Source: Geobacillus thermoleovorans (GTDB lineage: Bacteria > Bacillota > Bacilli > Bacillales > Anoxybacillaceae). Taken from it: 64,000 bases of DNA. Under the pieces are notes generated by a model. The model had not been told where the DNA came from, ran no database searches, and saw only the letters and a program-made list of their open reading frames with translations. This document shows, piece by piece, positions 28,505-38,739 of this stretch. Within the stretch, counting starts at the first letter, position 1. The number at the start of each line of letters is the position of its first letter. The stretch is taken from the NCBI RefSeq assembly GCF_001610955.1, contig NZ_CP014335.1, positions 3,047,001 to 3,111,000 of the forward strand. Direction: 5' to 3'. The position numbers and the translations under genes are program-made.

Positions 28505-28550
28505 TTTGTGCAATCGTTTGCACAAAATGGTTGATGCAAACGATTTCATC
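28505..28550. promoter_or_regulatory. two LacI-family-type palindromic operators before the amylopullulanase gene
   Basis: A 22-bp palindrome (9-bp arms TTTGTGCAA and TTGCACAAA around TCGT) at 28505..28526 and an 18-bp imperfect one (GATGCAAACGATTTCATC) at 28533..28550. Both hold the GCAA-WCGW-TT core used by CcpA/MalR-like regulators. They sit 60-105 bases before the amylopullulanase start. The whole 28446..28816 stretch is the divergent control region and has no gene. Confidence 0.65.
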
Positions 28551-28672
28551 AATCTTTATCTTATACGAATAAACAGAATATTTCAACTATATTTTCCCCA
28601 TGTTGAAAAACGAATCGTTCCGTTGTTCTATTTTCCATTCGTGTCAAACTCAAAATTGTTTAAATTCGATAT

Positions 28673-28686
28673 TGAAAACGATTACA
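28673..28686. promoter_or_regulatory. catabolite-responsive element (cre)
   Basis: TGAAAACGATTACA agrees at every position with the cre consensus TGWAANCGNTNWCA bound by CcpA. It lies between the two divergent amylase genes, about 130 bases before amyS. Confidence 0.75.
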
Positions 28687-28744
28687 AATAAAAATTATAA
28701 TAGACGTAAACGTTCGAGGGTTTGCTCCCTTTTTACTCTTTTTA

Positions 28745-28758
28745 TGCAATCGTTTCCC
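28745..28758. promoter_or_regulatory. third cre/MalR-like half-palindrome before amyS
   Basis: TGCAATCGTTTCCC repeats the left arm and centre of the operators at 28505, 59 bases before the amyS start, where a bound regulator could block or activate transcription. Confidence 0.45.
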
Positions 28759-28798
28759 TTAATTTTTTGGAAGCTAAACCGTCGAATGTAACATTTGA

Positions 28799-30466
<1,668 letters not shown>

Positions 30467-30514
30467 TGCCTGCGATCGCGTTGTAAAGATATTCCGCTCT
30501 ATCATTGAGACAAA

Positions 30515-30559
30515 AAACACGGCCTTGCCCGCCATGAATGGCGGCACAAGGCCGTGTTT
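30515..30559. terminator. strong bidirectional terminator after amyS and the nucleotidase gene
   Basis: Thirteen-bp perfect stem (30515..30527 with 30547..30559, core ACGGCCTTG) with an inner stem CCGCCAT/ATGGCGG, flanked by A-rich and T-rich tracts. It serves two convergent genes. Confidence 0.9.
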
Positions 30560-30563
30560 GATG

Positions 30564-32891
30564 TTACCATCCATTTGCTTGCTTCAACTTCTCCTTTGAC
30601 GGCGTTTCATAGCGGATGTGCGTGTCGATGTCGGTCACGTAATACCCGCCGCCGACCGCGTACTGCCCGCCGAAGCGCGCATCATACCCGTAGACGCGGT
30701 ACACTTCCCCAGGCTGTAAGATGCGGACGAACACAAGGCGCCCATCCTTCGTCCGTTTCCATAGATTGATCGGCTTTTGCACCGTCAAGCGGCCGATTTG
30801 CCCTTTTTTCAGCTCCACGCCATCCCAGTACACTTTTTTCACTTGGCCTGGAGGAGTGGTTGGCTTCTCCGGCTGCTTTGGCGGGTTGGGCTTTTCTTCC
30901 TTCCAAAGCGGCAAGGCAAATTCATATTGGGCAAATCCGCTCGGCAAGGCGGTGACATAGCGGATGCTGCCGTCGTGCGGCAAGTATTTTTGCGCTTCCG
31001 GCGACGATTCAAACGTGACGGTCACCGGCGCTTTCCCTTTCACTGGCGCAAACCGCCAGTTGCCATCCGCTGACGGGTTGATCGTTCCGTTTTCCCGAAT
31101 GTAATCGATGATCACTTGCCGGTTTTCATCCGGCGCAGCCAAAATCGTGTTTTTCCCGCCCGGATTGATGATCCGGTTTGTCGTCGCCCGATAGTTGTTC
31201 GTTGCGACGATAAATTCCATGTTCGGCGTCACTGGCTTGCCTTCGAATTTCAAGTTTTTAATCCGGTTCGCATTCGGATTGATCACATTTTGGTTTTTGT
31301 CGTATTTCGCCGGCTCGGTCACATCGATCTCGTACGTCACTCCATCAATAATGTCGAAGTTGTACGTCGGGAAGTCGTTGTTCACAAGCGGCTGAACGTC
31401 TGTCTTGTTCGGGTCGATTTGGTTGAATTGCCCCGCCGACCACTCAAGCCATTCTTTCAACTCGGCTCCCGTAATTTTCAACGCATACACCGTGTTCGGA
31501 TACAAGTACAAATCGGCGACGTTTTTAATGGCGATTTCCCCTGCCGGGATGTCGGTATAATAGCTCGCCCCGCCGCGTCCGCCGGCTTTGAACGGAGCGC
31601 CGGCCGACAGCACCGGAAGGCCTTCATATTTCGTCCCTTTCAACATCTTTTCGACATACCATTTTTGCGCATTCGTGACGATTTGCACGGACGGATCGTC
31701 TTTGATAAGCGCAAAATAGCTGTTGATCGGGCTCGTTGTTTTTCCAACCGGGCTGCGGACGTACTGAATCGTCGCTTCATGTTCCGCTTGGATCGCCTGC
31801 TCCACGTCCAGGTCGCTGTCGACAAGCGGCGTTTTCGTCGCCTTGTCATACACTGGACGGAGTTGGGCTTTCGCTTGCGTCACTTTCCATTTTCCGTCGA
31901 TTTGCTCGACCGTCAAGTCGATCACGCCGAGCGTATCGCCCCATGAACCCGGCATCGTCACTGGAACACCGTTGATCGTGCCGGTTTCATTGTTGATTCC
32001 GTTTCCGTCTGGAAAATCTGGTGTCGTGCCTGGAAGGGCCGGGAATTTTTTATGCTGGTGGCCGGCCAACACGGCGTCGACCCCCGGAATTTGCGTCAAA
32101 TAATACGATGCGTTTTCCATATTCGGGCTGTTTCCGCCGGTCTCAATGCCCGAGTGCGATAGCACAACGATCAAATCGGCCCCTTCCGCTTTCATTTTTG
32201 GAATATACTTTTGCGCCGACTGCACAATGTCTTTCGCAATCACTTTCCCTTGCAAATTCGCTTTGTCCCAATCCATAATTTGCGGCGGCACAAAGCCGAT
32301 GACGCCGATCTTCAGCGTATGCTTCTCCCCGTCTTCATCAACGACTTCTTTCGCTAAAATTTGATACGGCGTGAAATAGTTGACATCGTTATCCGGATTT
32401 TGGTCATGATCGTCACGGTACACGTTCGCATTCACGATCGGCAGCTTGGCATCGTCATACACTTCATTGAGGAAATCCAAGCCATAGTTGAACTCATGGT
32501 TCCCAACCGTCGCCGCATCGTACTTCAACAAATGCAACAGTTTCACCGCTGGATGCACTTCGCCGTCTTGCAGCGGCTTCACTTTCGCCACATAGTCGCC
32601 AAGCGGCGTTCCTTGAATCAAATCCCCGTTGTCAAACAGAAGCGTATTCGGCTGCTCAGCGCGCGCCTGCTCGATCAAACGCGCCGTCTTCGACAACCCA
32701 AACTCATTCGTCGGACTATCTTTGAAATAATCGTAGTTGACGAGATTCATATGTACGTCCGTCGTCTCTAAAATGCGCAGCTTGACGACATCTCGGTCTT
32801 CCGCGCCCGCTGCGGTCGGCAACACAGCCGGAGCAAGCAGCCCCAACGCCAACACCACGCTCGCCGCCGCGTATTTCTTCCGTTTTTTCAA
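30564..32891 (-). CDS. secreted 2',3'-cyclic-nucleotide phosphodiesterase / 5'-nucleotidase family protein with C-terminal anchor module
   Basis: 775 residues. Signal peptide about 1-29. The calcineurin-like metallophosphoesterase domain shows the metal-binding motifs TTDVHMN near residue 45, FDNGDLIQG near 86, GNHEFNYG near 131, LSHSG near 243 and AGHQHK near 280. The 5'-nucleotidase C-terminal domain follows (about 360-640). A linker of Pro/Lys then leads to the shared anchor module (about 690-772), almost identical in DNA to that of the amylopullulanase. The TTG start has GGGGG 7 bases upstream. Family members free phosphate and nucleosides from extracellular nucleotides. The anchor suggests it stays on the cell surface. 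Confidence 0.9.
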   Translation of the reverse strand: MKKRKKYAAASVVLALGLLAPAVLPTAAGAEDRDVVKLRILETTDVHMNLVNYDYFKDSPTNEFGLSKTARLIEQARAEQPNTLLFDNGDLIQGTPLGDYVAKVKPLQDGEVHPAVKLLHLLKYDAATVGNHEFNYGLDFLNEVYDDAKLPIVNANVYRDDHDQNPDNDVNYFTPYQILAKEVVDEDGEKHTLKIGVIGFVPPQIMDWDKANLQGKVIAKDIVQSAQKYIPKMKAEGADLIVVLSHSGIETGGNSPNMENASYYLTQIPGVDAVLAGHQHKKFPALPGTTPDFPDGNGINNETGTINGVPVTMPGSWGDTLGVIDLTVEQIDGKWKVTQAKAQLRPVYDKATKTPLVDSDLDVEQAIQAEHEATIQYVRSPVGKTTSPINSYFALIKDDPSVQIVTNAQKWYVEKMLKGTKYEGLPVLSAGAPFKAGGRGGASYYTDIPAGEIAIKNVADLYLYPNTVYALKITGAELKEWLEWSAGQFNQIDPNKTDVQPLVNNDFPTYNFDIIDGVTYEIDVTEPAKYDKNQNVINPNANRIKNLKFEGKPVTPNMEFIVATNNYRATTNRIINPGGKNTILAAPDENRQVIIDYIRENGTINPSADGNWRFAPVKGKAPVTVTFESSPEAQKYLPHDGSIRYVTALPSGFAQYEFALPLWKEEKPNPPKQPEKPTTPPGQVKKVYWDGVELKKGQIGRLTVQKPINLWKRTKDGRLVFVRILQPGEVYRVYGYDARFGGQYAVGGGYYVTDIDTHIRYETPSKEKLKQANGW
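30582..30866 (-). repeat. 285-bp near-identical repeat encoding the anchor module (copy 2)
   Basis: Partner of 23496..23780, same orientation, 7086 bases away. Recombination between the two direct copies would delete amyS, the amylase promoter region and most of both flanking genes, while leaving one fused gene in frame. Confidence 0.92.
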
Positions 32892-33031
32892 TGTCCATCC
32901 CCCTCACTCAGATCAAATCATTGTCATCTCTATACATATTACCATAAAAGCAACAAAATTTTGATAGAAAAAACAAACAAAAAAATAGAGGAAATAAACA
33001 GACAATATCGAAAGAGATAGAGGAAAGCACA

Positions 33032-33199
33032 ATGTCCTATTCTTGGGGATGGTTGATCTTTTCAATCTTCTTTTTTACATTCATGCTGTATATTATCATT
33101 GAAACCGCCGTCCGACGAGCGATTGACAGCTCAACATTAGCAGAACACATCAAAAAACCGTTGGAAGATAGAAAAAGAAGGAATGACAGCCGACATTAA
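33032..33199 (+). CDS. small single-pass membrane protein, 55 aa
   Basis: Short frame from ATG (33032) to TAA (33197..33199), with AGAGG 8 bases upstream. It starts MSYSWGWLIFSIFFFTFMLY, one clear membrane helix, followed by a charged cytoplasmic tail rich in Arg and Lys ending KRRNDSRH. AT-rich like the NUDIX gene that starts 76 bases downstream on the same strand, so the two may form a unit. Not recognised. The membrane helix plus basic tail and a proper RBS support a real gene, though short frames can arise by chance. Confidence 0.55.
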   Translation: MSYSWGWLIFSIFFFTFMLYIIIETAVRRAIDSSTLAEHIKKPLEDRKRRNDSRH

Positions 33200-33275
33200 A
33201 GGAGTGACACGCATCGTTCATCAATGTTATGATTAAATAAAAACTTGGAGCTTTTATTTGCAAGGGGAGTATGCA

Positions 33276-34337
33276 ATGTTGCGGGACATCATCAATGCTG
33301 TTCTCGGTGTGATCATCGGGGTCATTTTAGGAGACCCTCTAAAGGAGGCTTGGGGGAAATTTGTCAAATACATGAAGCGCCTCCTTGCAAAGCCAAAAAC
33401 TATTAAAGATCCCTCATATTTTACCATTGGGAATGAAACTACTTCGTTTATTGTTTGTGACGGAGATGGCGTTATGACCTACTCTCCTGAAAATATTGAA
33501 ACAAGAGTAAACAACCATGCAGTTGAGCTTCCCAGTGATTTAAAAATTTTGAGGAGAGAAATAGAAAAAGCGGAAGATGCAAAGAAACAACGGGGGGAAA
33601 GCTACAGTTGGAATGGACCTTTGCTCTCTCTCGAAAAATATTCAATTCTACGAACAAAAGTGAATGAGGATATGAAAGTCATTTTTTCGTTCGTTCCTTC
33701 AGATTATTATACATTTAAAGCGTTAAATATGAATCTAGATAAACAACTTCCTTCCGGTTATACAATCCGAGAGAAATACTTGGCCGGAAACACAGTTAGG
33801 CAACCAATCCCAGCGCTAGCAAACGGCGTTGGCGTAGCCATCACTGTCATTACTTCAGACAATTACGTCATTTTAACCAAACGATCGCCTGAAAGCGGGG
33901 TGCGGCCAAACGAGTTGGATATTAGCGTTGTCGAAGCAATCCATCCTTCCCACGACCGTAAAGCGGTAGGACAAGGGCCGGACCTATTTAATACTGCTGT
34001 ACGTGGCGCAGAAGAGGAGCTAGGCGTTGTCATCCCTAGGGAAAATATAAAATTTCTTGGGTTCGGTGTAGATGAACAATACTATCAATGGAATATCATC
34101 GGCATTGCGCACTGTAAAGAAAAAGCCGAAGAAATTATGAAACAACGCAGCAGAGGAATCCCAGGGAAATGGGAAATGGAACAAATACTCTTCATTCCGT
34201 TTAAAATTAGGGACGTATTATATACTATCAAAAATGAAAAAATGTGGTCCACAGCAAAAGTTGCTCTATACTGGTCACTCGTCTTTGAATATACAAAAAG
34301 AGGAGTAGATAAGGAAGCAGAAAAGCTGTTCAAATAA
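33276..34337 (+). CDS. membrane-anchored NUDIX-domain protein
   Basis: 353 residues from the ATG at 33276, which has AAGGGGAG 6 bases upstream (the TTG-started longer frame contains that site). The N-terminus MLRDIINAVLGVIIGVILGD is a short hydrophobic helix that probably inserts in the membrane. Residues about 55-180 are unrecognised. The C-terminal part (about 185-340) has a NUDIX-like strand order and a degenerate NUDIX box, with AVRGAEEELGVVIP in place of the usual REUxEExGU. The gene is AT-rich against its neighbours, a sign of transfer. Similar TM-NUDIX proteins serve as effectors beside CD-NTases in CBASS-type defence, but no nucleotide cyclase is seen here. A short GC hairpin (34447..34463) may end the transcript. 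Confidence 0.65.
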   Translation: MLRDIINAVLGVIIGVILGDPLKEAWGKFVKYMKRLLAKPKTIKDPSYFTIGNETTSFIVCDGDGVMTYSPENIETRVNNHAVELPSDLKILRREIEKAEDAKKQRGESYSWNGPLLSLEKYSILRTKVNEDMKVIFSFVPSDYYTFKALNMNLDKQLPSGYTIREKYLAGNTVRQPIPALANGVGVAITVITSDNYVILTKRSPESGVRPNELDISVVEAIHPSHDRKAVGQGPDLFNTAVRGAEEELGVVIPRENIKFLGFGVDEQYYQWNIIGIAHCKEKAEEIMKQRSRGIPGKWEMEQILFIPFKIRDVLYTIKNEKMWSTAKVALYWSLVFEYTKRGVDKEAEKLFK

Positions 34338-34475
34338 TCCATTATTCGCAGAGAGAATATGCCTTGAAGGAATGTCTTTTCTAAAAGAGCAGGAAAAGAA
34401 GCAACCCAAGCAAAAATAGAAGGTCACCATTGCAACACAACGAAGAGCGCCCTCCACTGGCGCCCTTCCTCATTT

Positions 34476-35195
34476 CTATAGCAAATTGAGCAACGCCTTT
34501 TTGTTCGCTTGCACTTGGTCGTTCAACGCCTTGACTTTTTCTTTTAACTTCTGAATGTCTGCGTTGTTGGCGCCGACTTTCTTTTCAAGGGCGCGAATTT
34601 CATTCGTCACCGCCCGCAGCTGGTTGGACAGCGCGATGAGCTGGCCGATGAGGCCATCAATTTGCTCTTGTTTTTCTTCATCGAGTTCCTCTTGGTCTTC
34701 ACCAACAGGTTGTGGAGAATTCGGAGACGGCGCCTCCGTTACCGTTTGCCCACTGGAAGCTGGAGCGGCAGCGTCATTGGCCGCTATGGCTTGTCCACTC
34801 GGAGCGTCAGTTGCCGCTGTGACTTCTGTCGGTTGAGAAGCAGACGGCTCGCCCGTTGGCAACGAATCAGCAGGCGTCGTTTGCGTGTCCGTTGCCGATT
34901 CCGCTTCGCTCAATGCTTGAATGCGAACGGTCACTTTGTCTAGCCGCTCTTCAATTTGGCCTACTTTTTTATGTAACTGCGCCAACTTTTGCGCAAGCCA
35001 TTTTTGTTGCTTGGACGATTCCTGTTTTTTCTTCGCCTCTGTTTCCTTTTGTTCCGTCTTCTTCTTGACGACGACTTCCACTTTCTTCACCATCGTTTCG
35101 CGCTCATGCGCTTTGCCCGCAGGTTTGGCAGCCGCCCACGCCGGAGAGGCGACGAGCATCGACGCCACCAAAATCGGCCATCCTTTCTTCAACAT
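34476..35195 (-). CDS. secreted coiled-coil protein under riboswitch control
   Basis: 239 residues from the ATG at 35193..35195 (GGAGG 8 bases upstream). Signal peptide about 1-22 (MLKKGWPILVASMLVASPAW). Then a Lys/Glu-rich coiled coil (about 35-95), a low-complexity Ala/Thr/Pro/Ser linker (about 100-165), an acidic patch (EDQEELDEEKQEQ), and a second coiled coil (about 175-239) with LSNQLRAVTNEIRALEKKVG heptads. No enzyme motif. The layout suggests an extended wall or matrix protein. The leader holds a c-di-GMP-I-like aptamer, so expression probably follows the sessile/motile decision. Function is not known; the family was not recognised. Confidence 0.75.
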   Translation of the reverse strand: MLKKGWPILVASMLVASPAWAAAKPAGKAHERETMVKKVEVVVKKKTEQKETEAKKKQESSKQQKWLAQKLAQLHKKVGQIEERLDKVTVRIQALSEAESATDTQTTPADSLPTGEPSASQPTEVTAATDAPSGQAIAANDAAAPASSGQTVTEAPSPNSPQPVGEDQEELDEEKQEQIDGLIGQLIALSNQLRAVTNEIRALEKKVGANNADIQKLKEKVKALNDQVQANKKALLNLL

Positions 35196-35218
35196 TACCA
35201 ATTCCTCCTTTATTTTTT

Positions 35219-35294
35219 GGTAATGGCAGCTGGCTGGCATAGGTTTCCCCTTAGCCCCTGTAGCTTTGTGACGCTAAGTTTCCTTAGCTGTACC
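35219..35294 (-). ncRNA. c-di-GMP-I (GEMM)-like riboswitch
   Basis: On the minus strand the leader shows P1 (GG-ta-CAGC with GCTGCC), a P2 hairpin CTAAG-GAAA-CTTAG with the GNRA loop used for docking, the conserved CAAAGCTACAGGG joining strand, CTAA opposite TATG in P3, and CCAGCCAGCTGCC closing the fold. These match the order of conserved blocks in GEMM-I aptamers, though the usual GACGCAAAGC reads GTCACAAAGC here. It ends about 24 bases before the start codon of the coiled-coil protein gene. Call by eye; a covariance-model scan would settle it. Confidence 0.7.
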
Positions 35295-35304
35295 TTTCAT
35301 CATC

Positions 35305-35332
35305 ATTGTACCATGATTTTCTTCGCGAGGAA
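35305..35332 (-). promoter_or_regulatory. extended -10 promoter before the riboswitch
   Basis: TACAAT (35305..35310) preceded by TGG on the minus strand, with a poor -35 (TTCCTC) 16 bases away. Transcription would start right at the aptamer. Confidence 0.55.
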
Positions 35333-35401
35333 GTGAGACGAAATGACTATTTTCGACCTCTGAACCATTTCATATATATCTCAAACATTCCTGCTTCACC
35401 G

Positions 35402-35866
35402 TTAAATCCCTAGTTGAAGTTCGTGCACAGTATATTTGCTTTTTGTCACAACTCCCCGGTGCCGCAATGTTTCATGCACTTTCTCATTATACAAGCGAAC
35501 GTTTTCATTCATGACCTTCCACTCAACCGACCGTTGATGGCAAAACCCATCGATATCATTGTCGAGATGTTTCACATAGCGATAGGGGCCAATGATCCCG
35601 ATGCTGAGCCATGCTCCATTGCGAACCAACACGATATCCCCTTGTTCCATCGTATGGACAAACGCCCAGATTGCGCCAAGAGCGTTGCCAAGCTTCGCCC
35701 CCGAATAATGGTACACGTTGCGCAATCGCTCTTTCCGTTCATCTTTGCTTATGCCGTCCAAATTGCCGATCAGCGGCCAGCCAATCCCTATGACTTGATC
35801 GCGAATGAATTCGTCGTACCGCTGAAACCCATGCGGTTTCGTTTTCATTTGAAATACATGCGCCAT
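35402..35866 (-). CDS. PUA/EVE-like domain protein, 154 aa
   Basis: Start at ATG 35864..35866 after CGGGGG. The sequence begins MAHVFQMKTKPHGFQR and has the pattern IGIGWPLIGNLDG, then AIWAFVHTMEQGDIVLVRNG and SIGIIGPYRY, like PUA-superfamily (EVE-like) domains found at the N-terminus of modification-dependent restriction proteins. Such domains recognise modified bases. There is no nuclease part here, so it is either a stand-alone reader or the left-over of a restriction gene cut by the transposons to the right. It shares orientation with the 140-aa gene 81 bases upstream. Family call from memory, moderate. Confidence 0.55.
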   Translation of the reverse strand: MAHVFQMKTKPHGFQRYDEFIRDQVIGIGWPLIGNLDGISKDERKERLRNVYHYSGAKLGNALGAIWAFVHTMEQGDIVLVRNGAWLSIGIIGPYRYVKHLDNDIDGFCHQRSVEWKVMNENVRLYNEKVHETLRHRGVVTKSKYTVHELQLGI

Positions 35867-35947
35867 TTCCAATCCCCCGTTTCCCTTTCAACCTCCGCCT
35901 TAGCCACACCGTCCCATCCATCAAAAAGCGACAGGCGCGTAACCACT

Positions 35948-36370
35948 TCAACTTCTTGCATGCTTCTTAAGAACGGCGGTAATCGCCTCAATCGTTTCTT
36001 TGGCGCCATCCGTCAACGCTTCAAATTTAAAGGCAATCGACTGGGCGTTTGGATTGATGGCCGTCCCTTCGTTTTGATCTCTGCGAAACGCCGTGATGGC
36101 CTCCAAATCTTGTTTGAGGCCATCGGGAAGCAACGCTCGTTCGAACCTCCAACTGACAATGCAGGGCTCTTTCGCTGTGTAATCGTTGGATCCTTCATAT
36201 TGTATAGCCCCGATGCGCTTCTTCCCTTTCTCAGAAGCGGCATCATTCATAAACAACTGCACGGTTTGCTTTGCATGGCCATCACATAAATGCAAGCCTG
36301 CTTCCATCGATTTGTTTGCGATGAAATGAAAAATGGGTGCAATGGCAAAGCGGTACTCGAGCACCTTCAT
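35948..36370 (-). CDS. hypothetical protein, 140 aa, next to a transposase remnant
   Basis: An ATG at 36368..36370 with GAGGGGGAG just upstream begins MKVLEYRFAIAPIFHFIANK and runs 140 residues. The same frame extends upstream into transposase sequence, but that part belongs to the ISLre2 remnant and is not a real N-terminus. The protein has no signal peptide or membrane segment; it includes CDGHAKQTVQLFMNDAASEK and a C-terminal helix (LTDGAKETIEAITAVLKKH). Not recognised. It may form a unit with the PUA-like gene downstream, perhaps a leftover of a restriction-type locus. Confidence 0.55.
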   Translation of the reverse strand: MKVLEYRFAIAPIFHFIANKSMEAGLHLCDGHAKQTVQLFMNDAASEKGKKRIGAIQYEGSNDYTAKEPCIVSWRFERALLPDGLKQDLEAITAFRRDQNEGTAINPNAQSIAFKFEALTDGAKETIEAITAVLKKHARS

Positions 36371-36383
36371 CTTTTCTCCCCCT

Positions 36384-37110
36384 CGCTTCCCAAAATACTC
36401 CCGGCAGGCTGTGATCCACAACGCCGCGTCGCCGTTGATGATCAACAGGTCTCGGCACGGGTCATAGGCATATTCCTTCATCAGCCACTCTTCAAACCGT
36501 TCCCACACGTCTCCCTCCCCTTCATGGAGGCAGCAGCGCCGGTTCACGAGCTCGAGCTGCGAACCGCTTCGTTTCCATCCCTCGTGAATCGCCAGGATTT
36601 TCTCTTCTTTCGCCCGTTTCCCTTTCCCCTGGCGGGAAACAGAGTCCTTCCGCCTCCACAAACAGCACCCGGCCGTGCCGTTGGGAAACAGGGCGGTGCA
36701 GCGAGACAGGGGCCTCGAGCACCAACTGGCGAATCGCCTCATGGCTCATGACCGCATACCCCACGATCGACTCGAGTGTGCGAGCTGCTTTGCGGTAGGA
36801 AGAGCACTCCACGACCAACTCGACCGCCGTTTCCTCGAGGCACGGACTGATCGACTGCGCTCCATCAAAGCCCAGTTCGGCATCCAGCAAGAAGGTATAG
36901 TCACCCGTTTGTCGATCATAGTAGTCGTTCCGACGGAACGTCACTTCTCCAAACAGCGTTTGGAGAAGTGGTCGGCCGTTTATCTTTCAGCTGATACCGC
37001 CGCTTGTCCCGCGCTTCCGCCAGTTGTTGATCGATCTCCTCCAAAAGGGCGGCCAACAAGACAGCGAACACCTTTTGAAGAGTTCTTACTAATTGTTCCT
37101 CCAGTTATTT
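36384..37110 (-). pseudogene. ISLre2-family (UPF0236) transposase remnant, frameshifted and truncated
   Basis: Three minus-strand reading frames together give the start of an ISLre2 transposase. Frame one (about 37071 to 36970) reads EEIDQQLAEARDKRRYQLKD. An extra base near 36965 shifts to FGEVTFRRNDYYDRQTGDY and ELGFDGAQSISPC. A second shift near 36640 leads to GKGKRAKEEKILAIHEGW and ends at CREYFGKR near 36384. The last 200 or so residues of the family are absent. It is dead as a transposase. The remnant abuts the start region of the 140-aa gene. Confidence 0.8.
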
Positions 37111-37248
37111 TCATAAAAGTCATTCTGTGGTAAGATGTTTAATGGACTCCCTCCCTCCTGTTTTATGGATGTTGGTCATCACCATCATAGCAGGGAGAGA
37201 GTCCTTTTGCATGAGATCAGCTTTTTCCTACCGCGCTTCGCTTGGTAC

Positions 37249-37292
37249 CCCCGACGAGCGTCGCGAACAAAAGTTCGCAATCCTCGTCGGGG
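37249..37292. repeat. strong inverted repeat
   Basis: CCCCGACGAG (37249..37258) with CTCGTCGGGG (37283..37292), and inside it GCGAAC with GTTCGC. It lies between the ISLre2 remnant and the left end of the truncated IS21 element. No T-run follows on either strand. It may be the end of an older element. Confidence 0.6.
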
Positions 37293-37986
37293 ATCATTTC
37301 GGAATGTCACCCACAAATATTTTACTCACACGGTTACGTCCAAAACTTTATCTATTGTTTTCTGCAACTAAAAAGTTAAGCGAAACGCAAGATTTTTTTT
37401 CAGCACCCCAAGCCTTTTTATAAGTTCATATAAGAATACCCGTGGTGCTAGATAAACTTGATCAAGCATAAAAATAGCCCTTGCTGGCGGATCTCCAGTA
37501 GAATGAAAGTGTCACCCAACATTCGAAAGGAGAGATCCCCCATGCAAGAGCACTTTCATTTTACTACAGATCCAGCCAAACTTCAAAAACAATATGCCGC
37601 TATTTTCTGTTTTGTTTCTGCCCAACTGTCGTTGATTCAAATGTATCTTCATCGCCGCAACCGTCACTTGGTCAAGCAAGAAGACGAAGTGGTCATGGCG
37701 GTTCACCTTTTGGGGAAGCTGCTGGGCTTTTCTTCCGAACGAGCCTGGCATCGTTTTGTCACGGGAAATTTGTTCACAAACGGCTCGTTTCTTGAACGCT
37801 CCCGATACAACCGCCGCTGCCGGGCGCTTGGTTTCGCCATCAAATGGATCCGTCATGAGCTGGCGAAACGTGGCCAACACCATGCTTATGCGGTCGTCGA
37901 CAGCTTGCCTCTTCCGTTGTTGTTTTTTGCAAGCAAAAAATGCAGAGAAGTGCAAGAAAAAATACATAGGCTTGCCAGCTCAAGAC

Positions 37987-38739
37987 TTAAGGTTCCAGAC
38001 CGGAGGCAGAGGACGGCTGGATCGCGGAGAGAGCGTTCCGCAGTCGATAGCTCTCTCCCGTAAAGGCCAAGATGTGGGCGTGGTGAACCAAGCGATCCAC
38101 CAACGCTGCCGTCAAACGGTTGTCCCCAAACACCCGATTCCACTGTCCAAATTCTAGATTCGATGTCACCATGACGCTTTTTCGCTCGTAACAGTCGGCG
38201 ATAATATGAAACAACAGTTCCGATCCTTGCTTTTGAAACGGCACATAGCCGAGTTCATCCAAAATCAACAGTTCGCATGGGTCGAGGCTTCGTTTCAGCC
38301 GTCCGAGCGTGCCGTTTTTCAACGCCTCTTCCAGCTGGGCGACAAGATCCGCGACGCGGAAAAACCGAACCTCATGGCCTTGTTGGCACGCCTGAATGCC
38401 AAGTGCTGTGGCGAGATGGGTTTTCCCCGTTCCAGGTGAACCTAAAAGCAGAACGTTTTGCTTTCGCTCCAAAAAGCGAAGGTCACACAGTTCCTCCCTC
38501 GATGTCGTGGCTGGCCAATGGATATGACCCGACCATTCGTAATCCTTCAGCCATTTCAACTCCCGAAACTTGGCTTTCTTGATCAGCCGAGCCTGTTTCG
38601 CTTCTTGGCGGCACGACAGTTCCAGCGCCAATACATCCCGCAAAAACTGTTCTTTCGTTTCGAATCTCACCTCCTCGAATCGATCTGCGATATAGGCCAA
38701 ATGCAGCGCTTTACAAATCTCTTTCACCTCTGCTCTCAT
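37987..38739 (-). CDS. istB: IS21 helper ATPase IstB
   Basis: 250 residues. AAA+ ATPase of the DnaC/IstB type: Walker A GSPGTGKTH near residue 100 and Walker B LLILDELGY near 165. It starts MRAEVKEICKALHLAYIADR and overlaps the istA stop by 4 bases (38736..38739, ATGA). It assists the transposase by regulating target capture. The protein is intact. It shares clear but far from identical sequence with the older IstB at 40911..41624, so the two IS21 copies are different elements. Confidence 0.92.
   Translation of the reverse strand: MRAEVKEICKALHLAYIADRFEEVRFETKEQFLRDVLALELSCRQEAKQARLIKKAKFRELKWLKDYEWSGHIHWPATTSREELCDLRFLERKQNVLLLGSPGTGKTHLATALGIQACQQGHEVRFFRVADLVAQLEEALKNGTLGRLKRSLDPCELLILDELGYVPFQKQGSELLFHIIADCYERKSVMVTSNLEFGQWNRVFGDNRLTAALVDRLVHHAHILAFTGESYRLRNALSAIQPSSASGLEP

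Noticed and set aside
33276..34337. Complete CBASS defence operon
   Set aside because: No CD-NTase, Cap2 or Cap3 gene is adjacent; only the TM-NUDIX part is seen.
35948..36742. A single 264-aa protein
   Set aside because: The first 120 residues are transposase in frame by chance; an internal ATG with a good RBS at 36370 marks the separate gene.
37249..37292. Inverted repeat as a terminator or tRNA-like element
   Set aside because: No T-run on either strand and no tRNA arms; more likely an element end.
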